From contig NZ_CP053558.1 of the NCBI RefSeq assembly GCF_014524545.1, forward strand, positions 1-64,000: 64,000 nucleotides of DNA, read 5' to 3'. The notes beneath the pieces are model-generated. The model did no database searches. It was given only the letters and a program-made list of their open reading frames with translations, and was not told the origin of the DNA. A program made the position numbers and the translations under genes. How positions within the stretch are numbered: the first letter of the stretch is position 1; every line of letters begins with the position of its first letter. Positions 54,501-62,972 of this stretch are shown here, piece after piece. Source of the stretch: Exiguobacterium sp. Helios. GTDB taxonomy: Bacteria > Bacillota > Bacilli > Exiguobacteriales > Exiguobacteriaceae.

Positions 54501-54928
54501 AGACGGAACCTGGGCTCACGGTAGAAGTCAAAGTGAACCAGAAGAAGTATCTGGTGAAGGCGAACAGCAAAGGTCTTTATCGACTGGATGGTAAGGGCTG
54601 GATTCCTGGATATACCGTAGTCGTCAAGGCTAAAGGTAAAGAGGGGATTGACTCGCCATATGAAAGACGTACCGTGACAGGCACCATAAAAACGTTGCAA
54701 GTGAAGAACATAACGTCTACTTCGCGTTTCGTCGAGGGGAAAACAGAACGTGATTCTTACGTACAAGTTTTCAAGAATGGAAAGAGTATCTCGAAAAAAA
54801 TTCTGGTTTCGAAGGACGGAAAGTTCAAACTGTCCATCCCGAGACAGGCGGCTAAGACGAAACTCGTCGTGAAGGTCGAACGAAGATACTATAAAACGCT
54901 CGAGAAGACTTTTATCGTAAGTAAATGA
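51575..54928 (+). CDS. Large secreted protein with bacterial Ig-like repeats
   Basis: About 1117 residues; the ATG at 51575 has AGGAG nine bases ahead, and a signal peptide (residues ~5-28, ending PSNAE) follows. The rest is a chain of ~10 beta-sandwich repeats of 80-90 residues, each with a G-x-T-x-P-G-x-x-V-x-V core, such as GKTEPGLTVEVKVNQKKYLV and VEGKTERDSYVQVFKNGKSI, and DTTPP joints, the pattern of Big/adhesin-type Ig domains. There is no LPxTG or membrane anchor at the end, so it is free or held non-covalently. The gene starts 26 bases after the helicase stop. It may be cargo that happens to lie here; a surface role in mating or adhesion is possible. Confidence 0.8.
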   Translation: MRDMSKKILVMTAFLMMIVIYTAQPSNAELIVDEPSPHDVEVTGKVDPEKDILIHFDSKWYRTKSDEMGIFKQTFPKKIGYDSIEVREISSDGFSSQKMYVSAQRTELSSPVYLGTTDGKRRFYSPDGYQVVALLNGKVYSGEETLEVDATLANEAKVYASNGTDKSGTISIDFNHPPKIPFTMNQSRKGESFEISGHTLPRLPMAIQVKDETGTWQSVEYFSSDLDGDFEHDLSPDIYRKGDEVDFRIHVRNLGADVPLSDELTKQYTMEASQLTSENPVTLFNDERIRAGRTVEGRTKPGMRVHAQFEGITSKSILADPDGKFSLSIPSNVSSYPYIVLAVFDSKGNKFGEERYEMAEADSYGWQIQVNKITSESRELTGVSRRYSKIYAHYSDENTKEYYTVSTSADSRGEFLMPIPRHIKGSFTIEGEDGVYSSRIQKIGVVDVRPLATPDYVFENGEMIVTVKFPKSVELSVEVAKIKDDGTFDSSHYGMIRKSKNDDIYEAKIPGWNDGDRFSMKLTDGNDIESSEVSGEYEDVPLPTIDELTDDSLKISGQTVPGMMVSVYGGSSDVLKMKSDSLGRFEIDISERNSWNRPTHLSVENTILKTKRILRLQYRDTTPPTLSINPVKDSDSTIQGTMYNGDRLELTIYYWDGRNVSKEVPRNTSTGIYYRNETDFRDVEKIELRAIDSFGNTRKETIIPIDTHYPRIEALDIPVQGDNLFLGLTDRRATVTIMVNSKEYVSTSSETGFFSIETDRLVLHDRVTIKVEDRGKNVTSQIVSEDVVGVMDARLSVDRKTFTVKTNLKQRLQDVRVVIEADGRTFEKEISKSLDFSLPYKLKNHSTVKIFLIRLSSGEKTLVVSKKFSDTTPPDINTGLILRDDLMVGDHLYGKAEIGSLVELYYKGKVVNSYGVTGYDSFDFLNRRTFHAGEKFVLRITDAAGNKSEKTLVVKHVPKKPQIDAIYDVSKAITGKTEPGLTVEVKVNQKKYLVKANSKGLYRLDGKGWIPGYTVVVKAKGKEGIDSPYERRTVTGTIKTLQVKNITSTSRFVEGKTERDSYVQVFKNGKSISKKILVSKDGKFKLSIPRQAAKTKLVVKVERRYYKTLEKTFIVSK

Positions 54929-54934
54929 AAGAAG

Positions 54935-54974
54935 GAAGGACACGGCCCTCGAATCTGGGGCGTGTCCTTCTTTC
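54935..54974 (+). terminator. Terminator after the Ig-repeat gene
   Basis: GAAGGACACG pairs with CGTGTCCTTC and inner GGCC bases add to the stem; TTTCT follows. It also ends the likely transcript that starts at 47777. Confidence 0.8.
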
Positions 54975-55132
54975 TATACTGATGATGAATGGCAGCCCTT
55001 ATCTAATGCTAATCATGTGTTCATCATGATTGAATAGTCCGTCTCACATTACAGGAGGGACTCGTCGAAACGTTTCCGATGGTGATGTATATAGGATTCA
55101 CGGTGTGGCCAGATCTTGATTGACATGTCCTT

Positions 55133-55855
55133 TCAGATTCCTACGAGTCCGCAGCTTGCCTCATCAAGTTGTGGTCGAAGACGGTCTGGCATGAGCGGGA
55201 AAGTCTTCTCCTCCTCATCTGGCAATGAACGGTTCATACGGAACGCATGCCAAGCCTCAGGTTCATGTATACTATCGACGACGCCTGTCTTCAAGTCGAC
55301 CATCCACTCTCCTGAAATGACGAGAAGGATTGTGAACGTGCGACCAAGTTCTCGTAGGCCGCTCCGTCACCATGATGATAGAACTTCTGACGACGAAGGA
55401 CTTCTTCACGCGTCATGCCGATGACATAAGGAAGGGCAAGTCCGACGTAGCGGACATCTTTGGCGCCGACGCGTTCGAAGTAGAAGAAAGGTGCATGATG
55501 ATTTTCGGCCGTATCATATGCGTTATCGAAGTACTTCAGGAACGTCTCGTTGCCACGCAGCTTCGTATCACGGAAGTCTTTGCCGGGTGTCTGGTTATCG
55601 CCGTAGTAGACGAGGACGCCACACTCACGGAATCGTATTCATTTTTCCACTCGGTCTGCTTGCTGGTGTCGAGGATGACGGTGAACGCCCCTTGATCATC
55701 GACCGACGGATGCCCCCTTGGTTCCCGAGTCCACGAATACCTTTCCCGAAGCGGAATAGGCGACTCAGGGGCTCGTTAGCGAAATGGGACGGTGAACCGG
55801 TCCCGGCCGGATAAATCTTTCCCGGGACAAGGTCTGGCGGGATGACGGTACTCAT
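55133..55855 (-). pseudogene. Broken modification-dependent restriction endonuclease
   Basis: From the ATG at 55855 (overlapping the stop of the gene upstream) the minus strand reads LVPGKIYPAGTGSPSHFANE and RLFRFGKGIRGLGNQGGIR, then shifts frame to AFTVILDTSKQTEWKNEYD, shifts again to ECGVLVYYGDNQTPGKDFRD with FYFERVGAKDVRYVGLALPY, and again to TILLVISGEWMVDLKTGVVD before a stop at 55133. The series GNQGGIR, YYGDN and VRYVGLA-P is what I know from the N-terminal part of type IV restriction enzymes of the AspBHI/ScoMcrA-neighbour type. At least three indels have killed it, and the nuclease end is missing. Confidence 0.55.
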
Positions 55856-56628
55856 GGTCGTCCCTCTGTGTCGTCTACGGTACGTTTCTCACGATCCCGG
55901 AGGATTGCCAGTTCGATGCGTTCCGACACGGCCGAAGCCTGTTGCGCCTTCTCATGCTCGAGGAGCCGGACTTGCATCATCAGCTCTCTATTCTCCTCCT
56001 CCAGGCGTTCGGAGTTCCGGGAACGGGCCTTATAGTCGTCTGCGACCTCGGTCAGGCTCTGGATTTGTCTTTGCAGCCTTTCCTTCTCTTCGTTGCTGCG
56101 GCGAATCTGTTCCTCGAAGTGGAAGACCTCTTTACGCAGTGTCTTGACCGTGTCGACATGTTCTTTCTCGAGACGCGCGAGGGCATCGAGAGCCTTCTGT
56201 CTTTCCGTCTCCGCTTTTTCAAGGGTTTTGAGGAGTGATTTTTCTTTTTCTGCGAGCTGTTCACTCGCGAGTCGTCCTTCCTCCTCGATTCGAGCACGTT
56301 CCTCCGTGACCTCGGCCTCAAGTCGGGAGACGGCCTCCTCATGACGCGAACGGACGGATTCTAGGTCCGTCGCTTGACGCTTCAGGCGCAGGGAACGTTC
56401 CTCGAAAAGGTTCCCGATCTGGCGGAGCAACAACGTGAGCTGCTCGTCCTCCTCCGTCAGCAAGGGATCATGCGAGCGATTCTCGCTCAACGTGACGAAC
56501 TCCTCGAAGAGCTGGTTCGTCGTCACCTGACGTTCGCGTACCAGCTCAGAAATCTTGCGGGTCACCTCTTCCGACAGGCGGAAGGACTTGTTCTTCATCT
56601 CGTTCGTATCATTATTCTGGGGGTCCAT
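55852..56628 (-). CDS. RHH-start coiled-coil protein, KfrA-like
   Basis: A 258-residue protein; ATG at 56628 with GGAGAG eight bases ahead. Residues ~10-60 (KNKSFRLSEEVTRKISELVR) look like a ribbon-helix-helix or related DNA-binding start. Nearly all the rest is one coiled coil (ATDLESVRSRHEEAVSRLEA onward). This layout is like KfrA and other plasmid nucleoid or stability proteins. It is divergent from the methyltransferase and overlaps the broken restriction gene downstream. The call is by layout only. Confidence 0.6.
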   Translation of the reverse strand: MDPQNNDTNEMKNKSFRLSEEVTRKISELVRERQVTTNQLFEEFVTLSENRSHDPLLTEEDEQLTLLLRQIGNLFEERSLRLKRQATDLESVRSRHEEAVSRLEAEVTEERARIEEEGRLASEQLAEKEKSLLKTLEKAETERQKALDALARLEKEHVDTVKTLRKEVFHFEEQIRRSNEEKERLQRQIQSLTEVADDYKARSRNSERLEEENRELMMQVRLLEHEKAQQASAVSERIELAILRDREKRTVDDTEGRP

Positions 56629-56716
56629 GATCATCTCTCCATATGTATAGTTATTTTAGTGCTTCGATGGCCTCATTATAACATGGCGTAGAGGCGAAAA
56701 AGATTCTTGCGAGGGC

Positions 56717-56759
56717 TCGAAATTTCGATCTGTTCAAAGCGAATATTTTCTGCTATAAT
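56717..56759 (+). promoter_or_regulatory. Promoter of the methyltransferase with a small palindrome
   Basis: TATAAT at 56754-56759 with TGTTCA 17 bases ahead (56731-56736). The palindrome TCGAAATTTCGA (56717-56728) touches the -35 box, in the place where a controller or the methyltransferase itself could bind. Confidence 0.5.
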
Positions 56760-56797
56760 TGAGAAACTGATATATAGCGAAAGGATGTTCGTATTTC

Positions 56798-58066
56798 ATG
56801 GGAACAAAAAATAGATTAAACACAATCGAGCTGTTCGCAGGGGTCGGAGGCTTCCGTACCGGCCTCGAACAGGCGAACCCGGACCTCTTCAAGGTCGTGT
56901 GGGGGAATCAATGGGAACCTTCGCGTAAGGCGCAGGACGCATTCGATTGCTACGCATCGAACTTCAAGGAAGGTATCCACTCTAACGAGGACATCACGAC
57001 TGTGACGGACGAGGCATTCAAGAACCTCGATGCCCAGCTCGTCGTTGGAGGTTTCCCTTGCCAGGACTATTCCGTCGCGCGGAGTCTATCGGGTGAGAAG
57101 GGGATACAAGGTAAGAAGGGGGTACTCTTCTGGGAAATCAAGCGTATCATCGAGGCGACTACTCCGCGTTACGTCCTTCTCGAGAACGTCGATCGACTCT
57201 TGAAGTCGCCGGCGAAACAACGAGGACGTGACTTCGCGGTCATGCTCGCGACGTTCCGTGACCTCGGCTATAAGGTCGAATGGCGTGTCCTGAATGCTGC
57301 AGAGTATGGCATGGCTCAGCGGCGGAGACGCGTGTTCATCTTCGCTACTCGAGATGATTCGGGCTTTTCGAAAGAGCTCGACTCTTACGAATCGGACGAC
57401 ATCCTGTTCGAGAAAGGTTTCTTTGCACCCGTCTTCCCGCTCAAGCCGGAGGTCGTGAAAAATCGTCGCCTCGTCGGTATGCTGCCGGACGATATCGTCG
57501 AGATATCGGACACGTTCTCTGCCAATTTCCACAACTCGGGCTATATGCATGAAGGGCGTTTCTACTCCATCCATACCGAGCCGGTCTTCGAGAAACCGAC
57601 CCCGCTCCGTGACATCTTGCAGCCAGAGGACACGGTGCCAGAGAAGTTCTATCTGAAAGATACGGCTATCGAGAAGTTCAACTTCCTCCGAGGGGCGAAG
57701 AAAATTGAGCGGACATCGGTCGATGGACACAAGTATATCTATGCCGAAGGTGGCATGTCGGAGATAGACGACCTCGATAAGCCTGGCCGGACGATGCTGA
57801 CGAGCGAAGGGACGACCAACCGGAGTTCTCATGTGGTCGAGGTCGACGGGCGTCGACGTTTCCTGACGCCGCTCGAGTGTGAACGGCTGAACGGCTTCCC
57901 GGATAACTGGACGAACACGATGAGCGATCGGATGCGTTACTTCTGCATGGGTAACGCGTTAGTGGTCGGCCTCATCGAACGGATGGGACGACGCATCGAA
58001 CAGCTGGAGGACCGTCATCCGGTTCTCATGCCTGCGCAGGAATCCTTTTTCATTAACAACAACTGA
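56798..58066 (+). CDS. Type II C5 cytosine DNA methyltransferase (Dcm type)
   Basis: A 422-residue enzyme that adds methyl groups to C5 of cytosine in a specific duplex. Motif I ELFAGVGGFRTGLEQ, IV GGFPCQDYSVA with the catalytic Cys, VI ENVDRLL, VIII QRRRRVFIFA and X MGNALVVGLIERMG are all present, so it should be active. The variable region (about 200-330) that reads the sequence is of normal size. A Vsr gene follows after a terminator, as usual for enzymes that create T:G mismatches by deamination. No intact cognate nuclease is adjacent; the nuclease candidate at 62973 may serve. Confidence 0.95.
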   Translation: MGTKNRLNTIELFAGVGGFRTGLEQANPDLFKVVWGNQWEPSRKAQDAFDCYASNFKEGIHSNEDITTVTDEAFKNLDAQLVVGGFPCQDYSVARSLSGEKGIQGKKGVLFWEIKRIIEATTPRYVLLENVDRLLKSPAKQRGRDFAVMLATFRDLGYKVEWRVLNAAEYGMAQRRRRVFIFATRDDSGFSKELDSYESDDILFEKGFFAPVFPLKPEVVKNRRLVGMLPDDIVEISDTFSANFHNSGYMHEGRFYSIHTEPVFEKPTPLRDILQPEDTVPEKFYLKDTAIEKFNFLRGAKKIERTSVDGHKYIYAEGGMSEIDDLDKPGRTMLTSEGTTNRSSHVVEVDGRRRFLTPLECERLNGFPDNWTNTMSDRMRYFCMGNALVVGLIERMGRRIEQLEDRHPVLMPAQESFFINNN

Positions 58067-58104
58067 CGACAAGTGATTCGTCGTTCGCAATCTAGACGTA
58101 ATGG

Positions 58105-58138
58105 AGGCACCCCCGCATGATGTGGAGGTGCCTTTTTT
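58105..58138 (+). terminator. Terminator between methyltransferase and vsr
   Basis: AGGCACC pairs with GGTGCCT and is followed by TTTTTT. Vsr therefore probably has its own promoter or depends on read-through. Confidence 0.8.
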
Positions 58139-58209
58139 GGTTTCCGGATGACCGATAAAAGGAAGAACTGAATAGACGAGGGGTACAGAACAGAAGGAGG
58201 TAGGCACAA

Positions 58210-58683
58210 ATGGCAATCAAGAACAAAAACCTCAGTAAGGTCAGGGGTATGGACACGAAGATGGAAATCAAGGTGAGACATGCGCTCTGGCATCGGGGAT
58301 TGAGATATCGAAAGAACTATCGAAAGCTTCTGGGGACGCCTGACGTCGCCTTCCCCGCTCAGCGGCTCGTCGTTTTTCTGGACTCATGCTTTTGGCACGG
58401 TTGTCCGATGCATTACAAGGAACCTAAGAGCAATGTCGAGTTCTGGCGCAACAAAATCAAACGGAACCGAGAGCGGGACAAGGAGCAGACGGAACATTAT
58501 CTGTGTCAGGGTTGGACCGTGCTTCGCTATTGGGAGCACGAGGTGAACGGAGACTTCGATCGGGTGGTGGATGAGATTGATAAAACATATCGTTCATTGC
58601 GCGGTAACGGTGCAGACAATCAGGAGTCACGCCTCGAAACATACCTCGAGGAAGAAGTAGACATGAGCGACCCGTGTGATTGA
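58210..58683 (+). CDS. vsr: Very short patch repair endonuclease Vsr
   Basis: A 157-residue protein with an AAGGAGG site. It has the family start LSKVRGMDTKMEIKVRHALW, GLRYRKNYRKLLGTPDVAFP with the catalytic Asp, and VVFLDSCFWHGCPMHY with the zinc/active-site residues, then GWTVLRYWEHEV. It nicks 5' of the T in T:G mismatches left when methylated C deaminates, which protects the sites of the methyltransferase upstream. Length is normal; it should be active. Confidence 0.95.
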   Translation: MAIKNKNLSKVRGMDTKMEIKVRHALWHRGLRYRKNYRKLLGTPDVAFPAQRLVVFLDSCFWHGCPMHYKEPKSNVEFWRNKIKRNRERDKEQTEHYLCQGWTVLRYWEHEVNGDFDRVVDEIDKTYRSLRGNGADNQESRLETYLEEEVDMSDPCD

Positions 58684-58731
58684 AGATTGGTATATAATGG
58701 GGGGAAAGAGATGGAAGGGAAGATATGAAAG

Positions 58732-61233
58732 ATGTCACAGGATGATGGAATGATTGCGGATATGCGAATGCTTGGGCTCCTTGATCTTGCAGATGCGAAA
58801 GCGAGCAAGTTAAGCATGTCATCGGTGTTAAAGGTGATGGAGGAAGGATATAATCTCGAGGACTTCATGAGTGATGACGAGGAAGCCATAGCGAGAGTAC
58901 GAGCGAACACGAGACGCACTATCCTAGAACTATTGAAAGAAGCGACTTCAGAGGAAATCATATTTTTGATGGAGGGGAAGTCACTCTATAGGCTCGCCTT
59001 GGCAGATGGTGGAGTAAGTGAGCAAATCGTTCGGAATCTCTTGATACCATCTGGGCTGAAGTATGGAAGGTTGGAGGGATTGGATTACGACATGTTCAGA
59101 CAGATGACCGGTGGTGGGGAACGTCAAGTGACCTTCGCAAAGCTAATCCGCTCTTATAAGGCAGATGGTGGTGGGTGGAGTTTGGTCGAGGAGAAGCAGG
59201 GGGGGCGTTCGAGAAAAATCGGTGTCCGGCAGCTAAAGAAGATTGAGAGGGACTTGACGATTCTCTACGACGACATGACAGACCAATCTACCGTCCACGG
59301 CTGGGCAACGAGGACAGGGCTGACGGACGACGAGGCGCGAATCGGGCTTGAATCCCTAGTACAGAACGAGATGCTTGAAATTATGGATGACCGGGTCGTC
59401 AAAAGAACGAAGTGTTTGATGGAGGCACTAGAAATCATTCCTGAAATACATAGGACGATGCTACAGCAGCGATTGAGTGGCATGACATTGCAAGAGATAG
59501 GAGAAGCGAGCGGAATCACGCGTGAGAGGGTCCGTCAGGTCGTCATGAAGTCACTCGTCAGCATCCCACTCACACATGTCGTCGAGGCGAGAAGAATGAG
59601 ATATCTCTATGAGAACTATGATCTCGATGCCCATTTCTTTGAACGGGTGCTGCTTCAGACGCGGGAAGTTTTCCACTTCATGTTCGAGAAATGTCCGAAG
59701 GGTGTCATCGAGAAGCGCGCAGTCTACTCACTGCTCCGACTAGAAGAGAGGAAGCGCATGCTGTTGAGTGAGGGGCTCTATGAGGATCTAAATGGCGAGG
59801 CCTCGATACTCTCGAAGGCGGGACTCGTAGAAAAATATTATGCCTTGAGGGGACGAAAGACGAAACACGTGTCAATTCACCACCAACGCTATCTCGCATT
59901 TATCGAAGATGAGTTATATGGTAGAAAGGAGCTGCTGGAGGTATATAGTATATCAGAACGTGCTTTCGAGGGACTGTCTCACAGGACGGAAGGTTGCCTG
60001 AAATCAGCGGGACACCAGATCAGATATCTGGATCTCGACACTATCTTCGAGGAACGTGTGGCTATCGAGGAGCTTTTCGTTTTGAATCCAGGTATATACA
60101 ATACACGTCTCATCTACGATAGAAACCTGGAATACTTTGAATCACTAGATATCAGGAATCATCATGAACTTCATAACATCATGAAGGATAATCTCAAAAT
60201 TGAGTCGATACAAATGCGTCGGATGCCTGAGTTCGGTGTGGAGGTGACGAAAAAGCTGGATTGGCTGGTAGACCTTATAGATGAGATGGGCCCGATACAA
60301 CTCGAGACGTTCCTCCTACACCTAGAGGAAATCTATGGTTTGTCGATTCCCTCCACACGAAGCCTGATACAGGCGGAGCTGTCTGACTACATAACTTCGC
60401 AGAATGATCTCGCTCATGACATACCTGAGCTATCAGTGAATGAAGAGGAGTTCATCCGCTCGATACTGACTAAAGACGTCTATACCTTGCAAGAACTGGA
60501 CGATGCACACGGAGCTGAGGTCGATGATTTCCGACATCGCTACTTGAACAAGCGGAACCTGTCGATTGTCGGATATGATTTGAGATGGGGGCTCGTCATC
60601 CGGAAAGAGTTAGGGAGTGGTGAGAAGTATTTCCGGCGGGTCTTGTTGTCCGAGGATTATTTCCGACGCGACGATTCTCCTGCGCAAAACACTCGGTCTT
60701 TCTGGAATGCGCTTCTTAATCTCCAGGAAAGCCTCGACCTGTTCTGTATCGAGGAAGAGGTTTACATGAACATCTTGGTCCTCGAACGAGCAGGTATCAG
60801 GAAGAGGGATGTTGCCGACTTCCGAAGCAGGGTCGTCAGCCACTTCTCAGATGGACGATACTATACGATGAAGAACATACGTGATGAGATAGAGCATCCC
60901 CTCCTGAACCTGTGGTTCGATGATATCTTCTATGAGCGAATCTGTCGGAGTGATGCCAAGGTCCGCTTCATCCCGGTACCTTCTGGAGATGTATTTTATC
61001 AGGCGCGAGAAAGACGAAATCAGATTGATTTCATTGGTCACTTAAGTGTGGATGGAATACAAATTGACGACTTACGGAAATCCATAGAACATACATATGG
61101 TATCGTATTCGAGCGAGCGAAAGTAATAGAGAAAATCAATTCATCGAATATGTACTACACGCCTGAGATGGAACGTGTCTATCTTGGAAAACAAAGCTTC
61201 TTGGATACGATTTACGGTATAGAAGAGAAGTGA
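58732..61233 (+). CDS. Large sigma-region-4-like protein with shared C-terminal module
   Basis: An 833-residue protein with no close family known to me. Residues ~235-276 form a sigma-70 region 4 type helix-turn-helix (RTMLQQRLSGMTLQEIGEAS followed by GITRERVRQV), and a second HTH-like stretch lies at about 185-215. The next ~290 residues are helical. Residues ~570-833 match the end of the 491-residue Sau3AI-related protein at 36284-37759: LERAGIRKRDVADFR, WFDDIFYERI, INSSNMYYTPEMERVYLG and the final FLDTIYGI. It has no sigma region 2, so it is not a normal sigma factor; DNA binding without transcription is more likely. A TATAAT lies at 58693. Context is methyltransferase, Vsr and nuclease-like genes. 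Confidence 0.7.
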   Translation: MSQDDGMIADMRMLGLLDLADAKASKLSMSSVLKVMEEGYNLEDFMSDDEEAIARVRANTRRTILELLKEATSEEIIFLMEGKSLYRLALADGGVSEQIVRNLLIPSGLKYGRLEGLDYDMFRQMTGGGERQVTFAKLIRSYKADGGGWSLVEEKQGGRSRKIGVRQLKKIERDLTILYDDMTDQSTVHGWATRTGLTDDEARIGLESLVQNEMLEIMDDRVVKRTKCLMEALEIIPEIHRTMLQQRLSGMTLQEIGEASGITRERVRQVVMKSLVSIPLTHVVEARRMRYLYENYDLDAHFFERVLLQTREVFHFMFEKCPKGVIEKRAVYSLLRLEERKRMLLSEGLYEDLNGEASILSKAGLVEKYYALRGRKTKHVSIHHQRYLAFIEDELYGRKELLEVYSISERAFEGLSHRTEGCLKSAGHQIRYLDLDTIFEERVAIEELFVLNPGIYNTRLIYDRNLEYFESLDIRNHHELHNIMKDNLKIESIQMRRMPEFGVEVTKKLDWLVDLIDEMGPIQLETFLLHLEEIYGLSIPSTRSLIQAELSDYITSQNDLAHDIPELSVNEEEFIRSILTKDVYTLQELDDAHGAEVDDFRHRYLNKRNLSIVGYDLRWGLVIRKELGSGEKYFRRVLLSEDYFRRDDSPAQNTRSFWNALLNLQESLDLFCIEEEVYMNILVLERAGIRKRDVADFRSRVVSHFSDGRYYTMKNIRDEIEHPLLNLWFDDIFYERICRSDAKVRFIPVPSGDVFYQARERRNQIDFIGHLSVDGIQIDDLRKSIEHTYGIVFERAKVIEKINSSNMYYTPEMERVYLGKQSFLDTIYGIEEK

Positions 61234-61988
61234 AAGGTACCGTCCGTTCTCTCTTCAAACGATGAACGGGATGTCTTTAACAAAAATTAGGATTAAGAAT
61301 CAAAGGTTCTCAGTCTGTTCTGTGCTGTACTATTCTCCAGGCGTCATACAACCTACTTATGATTTTTTTATACGTCAAAGAACGATAACCGAGCGTGTCG
61401 ACGCGATGGAATTTCTCTACCGTCCATCTATTGTGTTCGATGTAGTACGTTCGATTATCAGATTCCGAGGGTGCGATTCCTGAAGAACTAAGATGTTAGT
61501 CCGCGGTAAAATGGTTCGTAGAAGCATGGCTCTTCAGTCTCTTGACCCAATCAAGTCCTACTTGTTCGCGATGATTACACGATTCGACATATCGGTGTGA
61601 GTTTTCTTGATTCGGTCCTTAAACGGACGTCGAAAAGTACTTACCTGTTAGACGTCGACAGTGGATGAGTTTCTTTGTTATCATTCGTCTGATTTCCACT
61701 GAGACGAGTAAGTTGCGTCCTAGAGCGAAGTTGGCGGAAGTAGAGGATGTGAGTCATGAGGCGCCACTTGGTGACACATATATGAAAAAGGACCGGATAA
61801 ACAATTCGGTCCTTTTTGAGTTTCCTGGCTGACCACCATAAATCCGAAGTAAGTCGTACTTCAAGGAAAAGGTTGTCTTCAAATACCTAAAAGCCTTACA
61901 ATATCTTAAGGGTTTTAGGATATTGTTGTTTAGAATGATCTCTGGTAGACTAAGTTCATGAAGTCAAAAAAGAAAGTCAGAAGAAGGA
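61234..61988 (+). other. Gene-free stretch with terminator and alternative hairpins
   Basis: About 750 bases without a supported gene; short plus-strand frames lack ribosome sites and may be relics. A clear terminator lies at 61785-61818 (AAAAAGGACCG with CGGTCCTTTTT). At 61886-61926 two hairpins share bases: CCTAAAA/TTTTAGG and ACAATATC/GATATTGT, so only one can form at a time. They lie about 70 bases ahead of the next gene. Confidence 0.55.
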
Positions 61989-61997
61989 GTGATGTCA

Positions 61998-62648
61998 ATG
62001 AGACAAGTATTCCAGATCAAGAACAAACCGCATGGGTTCGACCGGGGGAAACAGTTCCTCGACGAAGGATTCGTTTGTATCGGATGGCCGGGCATCGGGA
62101 ATCTTGAGAATGCTGACAAGAATGATATACGACGGGAGCTCGAACGGGAATACCGATATGACGGTCAGCGACTCGGAGCCTATACAGGGGTGGTCAACAT
62201 GTTCGTCAACGTCGTGGAACCGGGGGATATCATCCTCGTCCCGGATGGTTCGATTGTGTATGTCGGAATCGCGGGTCCTTATCAATACCTGAAAGAGTAT
62301 GACGACCAGAAGATTGGCATGTGTCATCGTCGTCCCGTCGAGTGGAGGGCAACGGTCGCGAAGTCAAGTTTGGATCAGAAGGTCGTGGACTTCGTCAAGA
62401 ACCGAGGCACAATGACTAAATTCTCTGGGAGGTTGGACGAGACTCGATTGGCGCCACTCCTTAAGGAAGACATGAATGATCCGTTCGCCATCATCGAAGG
62501 GAAAATCGAATTGAATACGAATGACGGAATGTTCGACGAGGAGATAGTTCGAAAGGCGAAGGACGTATTACTCGATACGTTGAATTCAAATGACCCTGAT
62601 TTACGCATGAAGGCAGCAATTGAGATATTAAGGCTCTCGAGGAACTGA
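61998..62648 (+). CDS. EVE/PUA-like protein, probable modified-base reader
   Basis: A 216-residue protein; the ATG at 61998 lies eight bases after AAGGAG. Residues 1-125 are beta-rich with FVCIGWPGIGN, VVEPGDIILVPDGSIVYVGI and AGPYQYL, the pattern of EVE-domain-like folds (a PUA relative), which read modified bases and often belong to restriction systems. The C-terminal ~90 residues are helical. It lies between the sigma-like gene and the nuclease-like gene. A family call is by pattern; the nuclease part, if any, is not in this protein. Confidence 0.6.
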   Translation: MRQVFQIKNKPHGFDRGKQFLDEGFVCIGWPGIGNLENADKNDIRRELEREYRYDGQRLGAYTGVVNMFVNVVEPGDIILVPDGSIVYVGIAGPYQYLKEYDDQKIGMCHRRPVEWRATVAKSSLDQKVVDFVKNRGTMTKFSGRLDETRLAPLLKEDMNDPFAIIEGKIELNTNDGMFDEEIVRKAKDVLLDTLNSNDPDLRMKAAIEILRLSRN

Positions 62649-62972
62649 ATCTACCAAATAGTATTATGGACGAGGCCTAAGGGAAAGGGAGGACGATTAT
62701 GCTGAAGACGATTGATGGAGAGATGGTGACGATGTAGACTATGAATCATACTTCAAGAAGAGAGTATAAAGCATCGACCAGAAGAATTATCGTTTCCTAG
62801 TAGAAGAGTTGAATCATGTATGTCATAGGTAGGGGTGGAGTACATGCCTAGAGCTGAGAGCTGGGTTCCGATGCGAGTCCAACTGAATTGCCTATCGTAA
62901 GAACAGCACATAGGCTACGAAGTTCTATAGCAGAGCCCTTTATAAGGAAATTGATGAGAGGTATGGTGAATC
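62649..62972. other. Short gap with gene remnants
   Basis: A frame after a good GGGAGG site (MLKTIDGEMVTM, 62701) stops after 12 codons. In another frame the DNA reads DVDYESYFKKRV, stop, SIDQKNYRFLVEELNHVCHR. This suggests a small gene lost by frameshift and stops. The ribosome site of the next gene (GAGAGG) is at its end. Confidence 0.35.

Noticed and set aside
61262..61483. Plus-strand 73-residue frame after the 833-residue gene
   Set aside because: No ribosome site, composition not protein-like, no link to neighbours.
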